DNA of 64,000 nucleotides from a virus: positions 1-64,000 of IMG/VR virus record IMGVR_UViG_3300037294_000399; one strand, 5' to 3'. The notes under the pieces are model-generated. The model was not told the DNA's origin. It worked only from the letters and a program-made list of their open reading frames with translations, and searched no databases. A program made the translations under genes and the position numbers. Of the stretch, positions 48,426-56,800 are shown one piece after another. Position 1 is the stretch's first letter, and the number at the start of each line of letters is the position of its first letter.

Positions 48426-49153
48426 TGAAAAAGAAAGTAGTTATATTTACAGGTGCTGGAATAAGCAAAGAATCTGGTGTTGATACATTCAGAGATTCGG
48501 TAGATGGCCTTTGGGAAAACCATAAGATTGAAGAAGTTTGTACTCTTGATGGTTGGAGAAAAGACCGTGAGAAAGTACTTAACTTTTACAATGACCGCAG
48601 AAGACAAATGCCAAGTGTTGAACCTAACAATGCACATAAAGCATTGGCTAGGTTAGAAGAAGACTTTGATGTAACTATCGTTACACAAAATGTTGATGAT
48701 TTGCACGAAAGAGGTGGGTCCACTAACATCATTCACTTGCATGGTGAGTTAACTAAAGCTAGGAGTTCTTATTTAACTGGTAATCTTTTAAAAGTTAAGT
48801 TAGATTCTATTGACATTGGTTATTCTGATATTAATATTGGTGATAAATGCGAGAAGTATGGTGCACAATTAAGACCACACATTGTATGGTTTGGTGAATA
48901 TCCTTTTGATATAAATAAAGCTTATGATGCTTTTTTAACAGCTGATATTGTAATAATTGTTGGAACTAGTTTACAAATTGGTTATACCTTAAGTTTTTTT
49001 GATAACCTACCGAAAGGTTTTAACGTAATATACATTGACCCTAACCCTAGTCATGATTTAGACACACTTGATTTAAACATTGAGTACGTAGAGAAAAGTG
49101 CTGTTGAAGGGGTGACAGAAATTGTGGAAAGAATTATTAACGAACAAAATTAA
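48425..49153 (+). CDS. Sirtuin (Sir2-family) NAD+-dependent deacylase
   Basis: 242 residues, full Sir2 core: 'FTGAGISKESGVDTFRD', 'VTIVTQNVDDLHERGG', catalytic His in 'IHLHGEL', 'RPHIVWFGE' and 'VGTSLQI'. It resembles the class III (CobB/SIRT5) type. The zinc cysteines seem missing; only 'GDKCEKYG' remains. It uses NAD+ to remove acyl groups from lysine, making nicotinamide that the phage's NAMPT can recycle. Confidence 0.9.
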   Translation: MKKKVVIFTGAGISKESGVDTFRDSVDGLWENHKIEEVCTLDGWRKDREKVLNFYNDRRRQMPSVEPNNAHKALARLEEDFDVTIVTQNVDDLHERGGSTNIIHLHGELTKARSSYLTGNLLKVKLDSIDIGYSDINIGDKCEKYGAQLRPHIVWFGEYPFDINKAYDAFLTADIVIIVGTSLQIGYTLSFFDNLPKGFNVIYIDPNPSHDLDTLDLNIEYVEKSAVEGVTEIVERIINEQN

Positions 49154-49157
49154 ATAT

Positions 49158-49505
49158 ATGCATTATTTTTTAGATGGTACAATTAAACAAATTGGAGAGA
49201 TACAGGAATTTGGTAACTTTAAAAAGAGAGAATTTGTTGTAAAAACAGAAGAACAATACCCAGAGATTGTTAAGTTAGAATTTATTAATGAAAACGTTGA
49301 AACGTTAGAAAGATTTAGCCTTAATGAAGTAGTAACAGTTGCTTTTGTGGTTAAAGGAAACGAACATAACGGTAAATTTTATAACAATTTAAGGGCAATA
49401 GCTATTTGTGAGTATATGGATAATAGAGTTGAGAAAGAACAAGCGAAAGCTAAAAAAGAAAATAAAAGGGTTCAAGCATTATTGGACGCTAAGGTAAAAA
49501 ATTAA
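49158..49505 (+). CDS. DUF3127-like OB-fold protein
   Basis: 115 residues from the ATG at 49158. 'GNFKKREFVVKTEEQYPEIVKLEF' and 'VTVAFVVKGNEHNGKFYNNLRAIAI' match the Bacteroidota DUF3127 family, an OB-fold related to single-stranded-DNA-binding proteins. The tail is basic. It may bind phage ssDNA. Confidence 0.75.
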   Translation: MHYFLDGTIKQIGEIQEFGNFKKREFVVKTEEQYPEIVKLEFINENVETLERFSLNEVVTVAFVVKGNEHNGKFYNNLRAIAICEYMDNRVEKEQAKAKKENKRVQALLDAKVKN

Positions 49506-49509
49506 TAAA

Positions 49510-49878
49510 ATGTCAGTACTAAAATTAGAACTAAAAAAAGAACACGTAACATTGTTATCAAAATTACGTTGGTCGATGAAAGATAACATTATTTCTGGTG
49601 TTAAACATGATGGTGAAGAATATATGCCACCATTTAATGGTGATAGTCTTTACGAAGAGGTTGACCTTATATTGAATGGTATGCCAGCAGATTTTGACCC
49701 ATTTACTACAGAAGAACCTAGAGAATATTCAGAGGAACAAAAAGCCGAATGGGATAAATTATATTCTGAATTACCGATGGCTTTAGATATCATATTACAC
49801 AACAATAGTTTTGAGTTGGGAACGTATAAAACAAAATTTCATGACCGAATGTGGAAAAAAATAAATAATATTTTGTAA
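49510..49878 (+). CDS. Hypothetical protein, 122 aa
   Basis: Soluble, acidic middle ('PADFDPFTTEEPREYSEEQK'). No family recognised. Co-transcribed with the OB-fold gene. Confidence 0.65.
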   Translation: MSVLKLELKKEHVTLLSKLRWSMKDNIISGVKHDGEEYMPPFNGDSLYEEVDLILNGMPADFDPFTTEEPREYSEEQKAEWDKLYSELPMALDIILHNNSFELGTYKTKFHDRMWKKINNIL

Positions 49879-49894
49879 ATTAAATTAATGGTTG

Positions 49895-49902
49895 TGCCTT
49901 TG
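49895..49902 (+). promoter_or_regulatory. Variant promoter (TGCCTTTG)
   Basis: TGCCTTTG with TTTTG about 20 nt upstream. It reads into the HE remnant and the A1-like gene. Confidence 0.5.
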
Positions 49903-49918
49903 TTAAAAATATGCCAAT

Positions 49919-50122
49919 ATGATAGAATCAGTTGATTATTTTGGTGGTACAAGTGGTTTAAAAGAACAACAGAAGAAAGATAAAATAAAAAAAGATTACT
50001 GTGACAATAATAAAATAAAGTTAATAATAATAAAATACAATGAAAAAACAGATAATTTATTAACTAAAATAAATAAAATAAATAAAATAAATAAAATTTT
50101 AAAAAATAATGGTAAAAATTAA
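49919..50122 (+). pseudogene. 3' remnant of a Vsr-like HE
   Basis: 67 codons. 'YFGGTSGLKEQQKKDKIKKDY' minus its end matches the C-terminus of the HEs at 44434 and 51704. The tail is a run of AAATAAAT units (50068-50098). The frame overlaps the next gene by 14 nt. Confidence 0.6.
50066..50098 (+). repeat. AAATAAAT short tandem repeat
   Basis: About four tandem ATAAATAAA units at the end of the HE remnant. Confidence 0.7.
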
Positions 50123-51722
50123 ATTTAAAGATTTAACTGAAATTGAAATTGAGAAATTTAGGTTAGAATATGTTAATAGGTTAGAAAATAATTTAACAGT
50201 TGAGAAATTAGCAATTAAAATTAGTAATGACTTAGGGTTATCGGAAAGAACCGTTAGAAAATGGTTTAAAAAATTAAACTTCAAAGAAAAAGTTGAAATT
50301 GAACCAGAACAGTATGTAAAAGCCAAAACAAGAGTCCATGACGGGACTAAAAAACGTTTTATAATAAGTTGGGCCCAGAACAATACACCTGTTCATACTG
50401 GTTTGATGAAAAACTTAGAAGCTTATGGTGAATTTATCGATGCTGATATCCATATCATAGCTGGTAGGTATAGAAACCCTACTAGTATGTGGACAAATCA
50501 ACAAGAAGAATCAGAATTTTGGGTTTCAGAGGTATTACCATACTTAGACGCTAATAGACATGACATACATAAGTATGTGTCTATTATGTCAGATATTAAG
50601 ATTCAACCAACTGCTGTGAACCCAATGACTGGGTTACAAGCGTTGAGTGGTATTAATTCTTGTGTGTTTGGTAGTCCAAAGGTTCAATTAGAAATGATTC
50701 CAGTATTAGAAGGTAACAACCCTAAAATGATGACTACTACTGGTGCGGTAACTAAAAAGAATTATACTGATTCTAAAGCTGGTAAAACTGGTGACTTCCA
50801 TCATACATTTGGTTTTGTTATCGTTGAGATTAAAGATGATAATACTTTTTTCCTAAGACAGGTAACTGCTGATGACAAAACAGGTAACTTTACTGATTTA
50901 TATTATCGAGTTGAAAAAGGTGAAGTAAGTGAAGTAACTAAATTTGCTGCGGCTATCTTAGGTGATATTCACTACGGACATCATGACCAAGAAGTTTTAG
51001 ATACAACGCTTAGTTTATTTGAACGAGTAAAACCACAGCACGTTATATTACATGACGTATTTGATGGTTCTTCAATTAGTCATCATGAGATGAAAGACCC
51101 TTTCATTCAATACGGTAAAGAAATATCTGGCACCAACGACTTAGGTAAAGAGGTTGATTTTATGTTGGAATCTTTAAAGTCGTTTGAAAAGTTTGATAAT
51201 GTGGTTATTGTTAGAAGTAATCATGATGATTTCTTAGACCGTTGGCTTAAGAATGAAGATTGGAAGAAACAACCAACATACAAAAATTCTAGGCTTTATA
51301 TGAAAATGTCTGATATGTTATTAGAACAATATGCTAATGACCCATACAACGTAAAAGGTGTAATCCCAAGTATCATCAATCAGAAGTTTCCTAAGTTTAT
51401 CACACTAGGTCGAAGTGCTTCTTATCGAGTTAAAGATTGGGAACTGGGTCAACATGGTGATATTGGTTCAAATGGTAGTCGAGGTTCATTATTACAATTC
51501 AGAAAATTAAACACTAAGATTGTTGTTGGACATTACCACTCGCCTGGTCGTAAGGACGGAGCGTTAGCCGTAGGTACATCAACAAAATTAAGGGTAGGTT
51601 ATAACAGAGGTGCGAGTTCATGGTTACAATCACATGTTATCATCCACACAGATGGTCGAGCCCAACACATAAATTTTATGCTAGATAAAGACGGTAACTT
51701 GGGTTATACTACTTTTGAATAA
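50109..51722 (+). CDS. A1-like metallophosphatase with HTH
   Basis: 537 residues. An N-terminal helix-turn-helix (about 25-60; 'LTVEKLAIKISNDLGLSERTVRKW' minus ends) and an unknown middle lead to a metallophosphatase domain: 'LGDIHYGHHD', 'HDVFDGSS', 'VRSNHDDF' and 'VVGHYHSPG'. This plan resembles T5 A1-type proteins, which are needed for host DNA breakdown and second-step DNA entry. It could be a DNA-end nuclease. Confidence 0.75.
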   Translation: MVKIKFKDLTEIEIEKFRLEYVNRLENNLTVEKLAIKISNDLGLSERTVRKWFKKLNFKEKVEIEPEQYVKAKTRVHDGTKKRFIISWAQNNTPVHTGLMKNLEAYGEFIDADIHIIAGRYRNPTSMWTNQQEESEFWVSEVLPYLDANRHDIHKYVSIMSDIKIQPTAVNPMTGLQALSGINSCVFGSPKVQLEMIPVLEGNNPKMMTTTGAVTKKNYTDSKAGKTGDFHHTFGFVIVEIKDDNTFFLRQVTADDKTGNFTDLYYRVEKGEVSEVTKFAAAILGDIHYGHHDQEVLDTTLSLFERVKPQHVILHDVFDGSSISHHEMKDPFIQYGKEISGTNDLGKEVDFMLESLKSFEKFDNVVIVRSNHDDFLDRWLKNEDWKKQPTYKNSRLYMKMSDMLLEQYANDPYNVKGVIPSIINQKFPKFITLGRSASYRVKDWELGQHGDIGSNGSRGSLLQFRKLNTKIVVGHYHSPGRKDGALAVGTSTKLRVGYNRGASSWLQSHVIIHTDGRAQHINFMLDKDGNLGYTTFE

Positions 51723-52292
51723 GTTAATTTATCACCAACATTGTCATTATATTTAATAATAATAAGTGGAATATTGTTTAGTAAACAATATTCCCTTTTT
51801 ATTTTATCATTAATTTTCCTAGAATTAAACCCTTGAACCCCACCAAAATGTTCAACTACTTTATAATGTTGAATCCCGTTAAATTCAATACAAATATTAA
51901 AATCTGGTAAATAGAAATCAAAAGGTAATTTTAATTTATTTTTACAATTATTAAATTTATATTGTGGTAAATAATTGATATTAAATGACTCTAAAAAAAA
52001 CTCTAATTTTTTTTTCACCTAGTGATTCATTACAAGTTGGGCAACCATTACCATTCTTATGATTATTTGGTGTTTGGTTAAAAACCCCGTGTTTTAAACA
52101 TTTTATAATTATTTTTTTATGGGCTGAAACATAAATAACTTTAGAATAATCATATGTTTCACCATGTATTTTTTTAAAATCGTTAATTAATTTTAAGATT
52201 GTTGGTTTTTCTAACCCAGCACATTGTTTACAACCTTGGCCATTTTTATGGTTATTAATTGTTTGTGTGAAATTACCACTTTTTTTTATCAT
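51704..52292 (-). pseudogene. Truncated, frameshifted Vsr-like HE
   Basis: Two overlapping minus frames (52292-51981 and 52018-51704) make one HE with two zinc repeats and the nuclease 'KLPFDFYLPDFNICIEFNG'. The shift lies in an A9/T9 run near 52010. The N-terminal repeat seen in homologues is missing. It converges on the A1-like gene, overlapping its end. Confidence 0.7.
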
Positions 52293-52296
52293 TTAC

Positions 52297-52327
52297 TTGC
52301 ATAATTTAAAATATAGTAGTACCTTTG
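52297..52327 (+). promoter_or_regulatory. Bacteroidota-type promoter
   Basis: TTGC at 52297 and TACCTTTG at 52320-52327; next ATG at 52332. Confidence 0.7.
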
Positions 52328-52331
52328 TAAT

Positions 52332-52763
52332 ATGAAAAATACAATTGAAATCAACGTGGATTTTGACGGAACGTGTGTTACGCACGACTACCCAAGAGTT
52401 GGTCATGATATAGGTGCGATTACTGTTTTAAAAAAATTAGTTGAGAATGGTCATAGACTTATTCTTTTTACTATGAGAAGTGATGGTAGCGGTTTTGAAA
52501 GACTTGACGGTACTGTTGATAACCATGGTTTAAGCGATGCAATAAATTGGTTTAAAGAAAATGAAATACCTTTGTATGGTATTCAAACGAATCCAACTCA
52601 GTTGAATTGGACGACATCACCTAAAAGCTATGCTCCGTTAATGATTGACGATAGTGCTTTAGGTTGCCCTTTGAAAATGGACCTTAGTGTTTCACCAAGA
52701 CCATTTGTTGATTGGGTTAAAGTAGAAGAAATATTAACTGAAATGGGTTTAATAAATGTATAA
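52332..52763 (+). CDS. HAD-superfamily hydrolase
   Basis: 143 residues. Motif I 'VDFDGTCVTHD', motif II 'LILFTMRSDG', motif IV 'LMIDDSALGCPL'. Likely a small-molecule phosphatase. Start is 4 nt after the promoter. Coupled by overlap to the next small gene. Confidence 0.75.
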   Translation: MKNTIEINVDFDGTCVTHDYPRVGHDIGAITVLKKLVENGHRLILFTMRSDGSGFERLDGTVDNHGLSDAINWFKENEIPLYGIQTNPTQLNWTTSPKSYAPLMIDDSALGCPLKMDLSVSPRPFVDWVKVEEILTEMGLINV

Positions 52764-52938
52764 AGTATCAATAGCACATTTAAAAGCTTTTAAAGAAGCG
52801 TTACAAGAATCAAATAGGTTACTTAAAATTACGTTAGAAACTTTTGATGACGATGTAATTAAACGGGCCATTTACTCTAACGATAAACAAATTAAAATAA
52901 TTACTGAACAATTCCACATAGATGAAACAAGAAATTAG
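52756..52938 (+). CDS. Hypothetical protein, 60 aa
   Basis: Helical, amphipathic. Overlaps both neighbours. Function unknown. Confidence 0.55.
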   Translation: MYKVSIAHLKAFKEALQESNRLLKITLETFDDDVIKRAIYSNDKQIKIITEQFHIDETRN

Positions 52939-53254
52939 CTTTGACGAATTTTTAGAAATCGAAAGCAAACTAGAAATTAAAGTTGGTCTAATCACAGAAG
53001 CGTCATCAATACCAAAAAGCTACGGTATTAAAATGATTGTTGATTTTGGTGATGGTGATATTAGAAGTGTTTTTACCAATTTAGGTAAAACATATAAACC
53101 AGAACAATTTATTAACTTCACAACAAATTTTGTAACTAATTTAACGCCTTTTGAAATTAAAGGAGTTTTAAGTCAAGCAATGATTTTACCACCAAAGAAT
53201 ATTTCTGGTGGTGAAGAATTTGGCGAGTTATTAGTTGGTACTAAAATAATTTAA
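52922..53254 (+). CDS. tRNA-binding-domain-like protein, 110 aa
   Basis: 'FDEFLEIESKLEIKVGLITEASSIPKS' minus ends, 'IVDFGDGDIRSVFTNLGKTY' and 'QAMILPP' resemble the OB-fold EMAP/Trbp tRNA-binding domain (MetRS C-terminus, CsaA). It would bind the outside corner of tRNA. This fits the phage's translation genes. Confidence 0.65.
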   Translation: MKQEISFDEFLEIESKLEIKVGLITEASSIPKSYGIKMIVDFGDGDIRSVFTNLGKTYKPEQFINFTTNFVTNLTPFEIKGVLSQAMILPPKNISGGEEFGELLVGTKII

Positions 53255-53255
53255 A

Positions 53256-53711
53256 ATGGCAAAAACAATAGCAGCGGGTCTTTTTATCGTAAGAAAAAAT
53301 AAAAAGTTATTAGTAGCTCACCCAACAAATCACAAACCCGATTTTTGGAGTATTCCAAAAGGAAAAGTTGAGTTTAATGAAACATTCTTAGAAGGGGCTT
53401 TGCGTGAAACGTATGAAGAAACAAACCTAGAATTAACTGATTCTACCAATTTTGATATTTTTCCGATGTTAGGTGTTAATTACGGACATAAGAAAAAAAT
53501 TCTTTACCCATTTTTGTATTTGGAAAAAGAAGAATCGACATTTAATTGGGATGAACAAGAACTTAAATGTAATTCTAATGTTCCAGCTGAACGTGGTGGT
53601 TTTCCAGAAATGGACGATTATAAATGGGTTACTTTAGATGAAGCTAGAGGCTTATTGCATGAAACGCAAGTTGCCTGTATTGATAAAATTTTAGAAACAA
53701 TAAATAAATAA
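53256..53711 (+). CDS. Nudix hydrolase
   Basis: 151 residues. 'GKVEFNETFLEGALRETYEE' plus TNLEL is a full Nudix box. It starts 1 nt after the previous stop. Substrate may be a damaged nucleotide, dinucleoside polyphosphate or ADP-ribose. Confidence 0.85.
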   Translation: MAKTIAAGLFIVRKNKKLLVAHPTNHKPDFWSIPKGKVEFNETFLEGALRETYEETNLELTDSTNFDIFPMLGVNYGHKKKILYPFLYLEKEESTFNWDEQELKCNSNVPAERGGFPEMDDYKWVTLDEARGLLHETQVACIDKILETINK

Positions 53712-53721
53712 ATAAAAAAAA

Positions 53722-53811
53722 ATGGGTAAGGCGTTGCCATTAGGTGAGTCTGTGACCTCCGAAGCCCAACCCATCGGCTCTGCCGTGGGTTGGTAGTTCA
53801 CTTGGACATGT
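53722..53811 (+). promoter_or_regulatory. GC-rich structured leader with in-frame TAG
   Basis: An ATG frame of 24 codons ends in TAG (53794-53796); after TTC ACT TGG ACA TGT it continues in the same frame into the next gene. A very stable hairpin, CCAACCCA-CGGC/GCCG-TGGGTTGG (53766-53793), abuts the TAG. GC content is far above the surroundings, and a TGG codon lies on both sides of TAG-TTC-ACT. Confidence 0.5.
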
Positions 53812-54144
53812 ATGCAGACTAACTCGAATCAAGCGACAGTAATTACTGGTATCAACTACGCATATGCTTATGATGGTTACGGTAGTGCAATGGTACCTAA
53901 ACCTAAAAAAGGTATTTCTGCTTTTGCTAAAAACATCATTGATAAAATACATGATGATAGTGAAGACAGTGAAGACAGTAATATGGTAAGCGAAGAGAGA
54001 GTAATGCCTTCTAAACCAATAAGAGTTAAATCAGTTGATAGAATTAGCCATTCTGATATTAGTGAAAGCTTTTTACGAAGTGATTCATTCATTGAATCAT
54101 ATAGTGGTTCAGAAGGAATTTCAGAAGGCCCTTCACAAGGATAA
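53812..54144 (+). CDS. Ser/Glu-rich protein, 110 aa
   Basis: ATG at 53812. A Gly/Tyr/Ala N-terminus, then Ser-Glu-Asp-rich low-complexity sequence to the end ('SDISESFLRSDSFIESYSGSE' in part). Probably disordered. It may be made with an N-terminal extension if the TAG at 53794 is bypassed. Confidence 0.6.
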   Translation: MQTNSNQATVITGINYAYAYDGYGSAMVPKPKKGISAFAKNIIDKIHDDSEDSEDSNMVSEERVMPSKPIRVKSVDRISHSDISESFLRSDSFIESYSGSEGISEGPSQG

Positions 54145-54165
54145 AAACAAATAAATTTAAAGAGT

Positions 54166-54405
54166 ATGTATAACAAAATAAGACATATTGGTGATGGAAA
54201 ATTCGAAGCAGTAATGCCAGACGGAGAAATCAAGTCTGTTGGTCCCAACATTAGTGGTATGATTCGTTATACATACTTTGAAGATTATACATTACCACCA
54301 ATTGGTTGGTCAGTTACACGAGAAAAATTGTTGAACGATTACCAAGAAAAGGTAATACCAGATATTATTGCTGGTAAAATAACACCAAATACTATGAATG
54401 GTTAA
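54166..54405 (+). CDS. Hypothetical protein, 79 aa
   Basis: Small soluble protein ('GDGKFEAVMPDGEIKSVGPN'), no family recognised. Stop directly abuts the next ATG. Confidence 0.6.
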   Translation: MYNKIRHIGDGKFEAVMPDGEIKSVGPNISGMIRYTYFEDYTLPPIGWSVTREKLLNDYQEKVIPDIIAGKITPNTMNG

Positions 54406-54612
54406 ATGTTAATAAGAAAAAAGGTAGATTTAGGGGAATATATCATCGACATAGAATACGATGACGTAACTGGTGCAATTGAAGTGACCGTATTAGACGA
54501 ACTTGAAGGAGTAATTGAATCTATTACTATTAATAACACAGACGATTCTAGTGATGACGAAGATAATAATGATGATGTAGGTTTTAACGATTACACTATC
54601 AACTTGAATTAA
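54406..54612 (+). CDS. Acidic protein, 68 aa
   Basis: N-terminal beta-rich part and a very acidic tail ('DDSSDDEDNNDDVG'). Could be a DNA mimic, but there is no direct evidence. Confidence 0.55.
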   Translation: MLIRKKVDLGEYIIDIEYDDVTGAIEVTVLDELEGVIESITINNTDDSSDDEDNNDDVGFNDYTINLN

Positions 54613-54620
54613 AATGTTTC

Positions 54621-55082
54621 ATGGAAAAATCAAAAGAAATACAAGCACCAAATGATTTGACATTCGCTAAAAACAATAAATGTATTTTTTTGGCTGGGTC
54701 AATCGAAATGGGTAAAGCCGAGAATTGGCAAAAAAGAATAGTAGACGAGTTATCTGATAAAGGTTACACGTTTTTAAACCCAAGAAGAGATGACTGGGAC
54801 AGCTCATGGGAGCAAAAAATTGAGAATAAACAATTCAATGAACAAGTATCTTGGGAATTGAAAGCGTTAGAGATGGCAGACATCATTTTGATGTACTTTG
54901 ACCCTAACACGCAATCACCAATTTCATTGTTGGAATTGGGACTACACGCCAAAGATGGCAAACTAATCGTTTTATGTCCAGAAGGTTTCTGGAGAAAAGG
55001 CAACGTTGATATCGTATGTGAGAAATACGGGGTTAAACAGGTTGAATCGTTTGAAGAATTAATCAAAGCAATTAATGAGTAA
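54621..55082 (+). CDS. Nucleoside 2-deoxyribosyltransferase-like
   Basis: 153 residues. 'CIFLAGSIEMGKAENWQ' and 'MADIILMYFDPNTQSPISLLELGL' fit the Nuc_deoxyrib_tr family, whose catalytic Glu lies in the 'ELG' turn. The enzymes swap bases on deoxyribonucleosides; related folds act on NAD+-like compounds. Overlaps IF-3 by 8 nt. Confidence 0.8.
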   Translation: MEKSKEIQAPNDLTFAKNNKCIFLAGSIEMGKAENWQKRIVDELSDKGYTFLNPRRDDWDSSWEQKIENKQFNEQVSWELKALEMADIILMYFDPNTQSPISLLELGLHAKDGKLIVLCPEGFWRKGNVDIVCEKYGVKQVESFEELIKAINE

Positions 55083-55569
55083 AAAAAGAAGAGAACATAA
55101 ACTTAATTCAGAGATAACAGCAAGTGAATTGCGTATTACTGATGAGGGAATAATGGCATTAGCTGATGCCATTAAATTAGCCAAATCAAAAGAACTTGAT
55201 TTGGTTATGATTAACGAAAAAGCGCAACCACCTGTTTGTCGTATAATGAATTATGAAAAGTTTATATACGAACAAAGTAAAAAACCTAAGAATAAAACAC
55301 TTGACATGAAAGAAATCAAACTAGGACCTAATACGTCTGAGAATGATTTGAACTACAGAATCAAACACATGGTTGAGTTTTTACAAAAAGGTCATAGGGT
55401 TAAAATTAGTCTTCAATTTAGGGGTCGACAAATGCAACATATTGACATTGGTCAAGAACAAATTCTTAAGATGATACTTGCTGTTGAACAATATGGTAGT
55501 CCAGAGGCTATGCCTAAGTTAGAAGGTAAAAAAATGTTCGCCACGATTAAACCAAAACCGTCTAAATAA
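55075..55569 (+). CDS. infC: Translation initiation factor IF-3
   Basis: 164 residues, full length for IF-3. N-domain: 'LDLVMINEKAQPPVCRIMNY' minus ends and 'KFIYEQSKK'. Linker then C-domain: 'KEIKLGPNTSENDLNYRIKH', 'FLQKGHRVKISLQFRGRQ' and a final 'PKLEGKKMFATIKPK'. It binds the 30S subunit and controls start-codon and initiator-tRNA choice. It could bias the host ribosome to phage mRNAs. IF-3 is rarely reported in phages. Confidence 0.92.
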   Translation: MSKKRREHKLNSEITASELRITDEGIMALADAIKLAKSKELDLVMINEKAQPPVCRIMNYEKFIYEQSKKPKNKTLDMKEIKLGPNTSENDLNYRIKHMVEFLQKGHRVKISLQFRGRQMQHIDIGQEQILKMILAVEQYGSPEAMPKLEGKKMFATIKPKPSK

Positions 55570-55587
55570 CTTTTACTAGTCTTAGGG

Positions 55588-55704
55588 TTATATGTAATGT
55601 TGTATATTAGTTTTTTTAATATCTCGATTAATTTTTTCTTTATTATTCTCACGCCAAAGTTTAGAACGTTCTCTAGCTAAAATTTTATTTTCTTCTGGTG
55701 TCAT
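55588..55704 (-). pseudogene. 5' stump of an HNH-type HE
   Basis: 38 codons 'MTPEENKILARERSKLWREN...' matching the lysine-rich start of the HNH genes (compare 60738). It ends early and follows an RHH gene, so it is a decayed RHH-HE pair. Confidence 0.55.
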
Positions 55705-55708
55705 ATCA

Positions 55709-55846
55709 TTACAAATTTTTAATTAGGTCCTCAATAAATTTAGATTTATTATTTGTTAATTTTTCTAATTTTAAATTAGTTTCATTAGATAAAGTAATAC
55801 TAACTTTTACTTTTTTATCTTCTTTTGGTAATTTAGGTCGTGCCAT
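55709..55846 (-). CDS. Ribbon-helix-helix protein, 45 aa
   Basis: 'PKEDKKVKVSITLSNETNLKL' (part) and 'NNKSKFIEDLIKNL' match the RHH proteins near 45.5 kb. An ATATTTAT-class motif is 11 nt upstream; an HE stump is 5 nt downstream. Confidence 0.65.
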   Translation of the reverse strand: MARPKLPKEDKKVKVSITLSNETNLKLEKLTNNKSKFIEDLIKNL

Positions 55847-55856
55847 ATTTTATTCT

Positions 55857-55874
55857 TTGTTAATAAATATCACG
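55857..55874 (-). promoter_or_regulatory. ATATTTAT-class promoter of RHH gene
   Basis: Minus-strand CGTGATATTTATTAACAA, about 10 nt before the RHH start. Confidence 0.55.
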
Positions 55875-55945
55875 AAAAAATAAAAAAAGTAGCATTTAAA
55901 CAAGATTTTTATTTACTTATAATAAAAATGAGTTAAAATTAACTC

Positions 55946-56401
55946 ATGGAAAAATTCATATACACTTACTTATCGGAAAATTATTATATACAAACTAGTG
56001 ATGTTGGGAACCAAGGTATCTATCAAAGGTATGATGACTTAAGAATCCCAATTCCATTCAATGGTGATAGGCTTGTAAAAGATATCACAACCGTTTTTGG
56101 TGTTACTAAAGTTGAAGCCAAAGGTTACATAAGTGGATGGGCACAAGTTGTCGAACCTAATATTAATTTAGATTTTTATTGGAAAATTGCTGAAGTATTT
56201 GGTAACCTTGTGTTTCCAGTAATTCAAAACATTGCCGCAAGTACAATTTCACGAGATTTAATTAGCGTTCAATCAATGTCAGCACCAACGGGTGAGTTGT
56301 ATTACATAGATTATGTTTACTCAAACAAAAATATATTTGAAAAGGTTATTAAATTTTTACAAAATATTTATAAACGAATATTTGGAATATTCAAAAATTA
56401 A
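55946..56401 (+). CDS. Hypothetical protein, 151 aa
   Basis: Soluble N-part ('IPIPFNGDRLVKDITTVFG') and a basic amphipathic end ('ICFLQNIYKRIFGIFKN'-like). No family recognised. A new promoter follows its stop. Confidence 0.6.
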   Translation: MEKFIYTYLSENYYIQTSDVGNQGIYQRYDDLRIPIPFNGDRLVKDITTVFGVTKVEAKGYISGWAQVVEPNINLDFYWKIAEVFGNLVFPVIQNIAASTISRDLISVQSMSAPTGELYYIDYVYSNKNIFEKVIKFLQNIYKRIFGIFKN

Positions 56402-56404
56402 GAT

Positions 56405-56412
56405 TACCTTTG
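56405..56412 (+). promoter_or_regulatory. Bacteroidota-type promoter
   Basis: TACCTTTG just after the stop of the previous gene; next ATG at 56429. A clear TTG lies inside that gene's last codons. Confidence 0.6.
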
Positions 56413-56428
56413 TAAAAGAAAAAAAAGA

Positions 56429-56800
56429 ATGAAATTTGATATATTAAAAACAAGACGGGGGAAACTTTCAGAAAAACTAAATAATGAGATTCAAAAACCC
56501 AAACCAAACATTGAAAATGTTTTAAGAATCATAGATGATTATGAAAAAAATAACTTGGAAACTATAGATAAATTAAAGAAAGAAAAGTTATTTGAAACAA
56601 AAAGAATAAGTGGTGCGCTTAAACAAACAATAAATGCACATTCAAATATAACAAAAGAATTAATTGGGAGTGCAACTAAAAGAATAATGGGTGCGTTAAA
56701 ATCAAATGATTTAACTCAATCCCAAAAAATTTGTAAAAAAATTAGTAGTATTTATCATACTTTTATAAATATAATTATATTTATAATTAAACTAGAGTTT
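56429..56800 (+). pseudogene. N-terminal part of a TKRIxGAL membrane protein
   Basis: About 124 codons before the inserted RHH gene in the same frame. 'ETKRISGALKQ' and 'SATKRIMGALKS' are two copies of one motif. After 'KSND' the sequence becomes AT-rich filler ('TFINIIIFIIKLEF'). The motif recurs with the missing C-terminal helix at 57710-57901. The HE cassette (56801-57720) splits the gene. Confidence 0.6.
56776..56791 (+). promoter_or_regulatory. ATATTTAT-class promoter of RHH-HE cassette
   Basis: TATATTTATAATTAAA, 10 nt before the RHH ATG at 56801. Confidence 0.55.

Noticed and set aside
53722-53811. Rho-independent terminator after the Nudix gene
   Set aside because: The hairpin is strong but no T-run follows, and the frame continues into the next gene.
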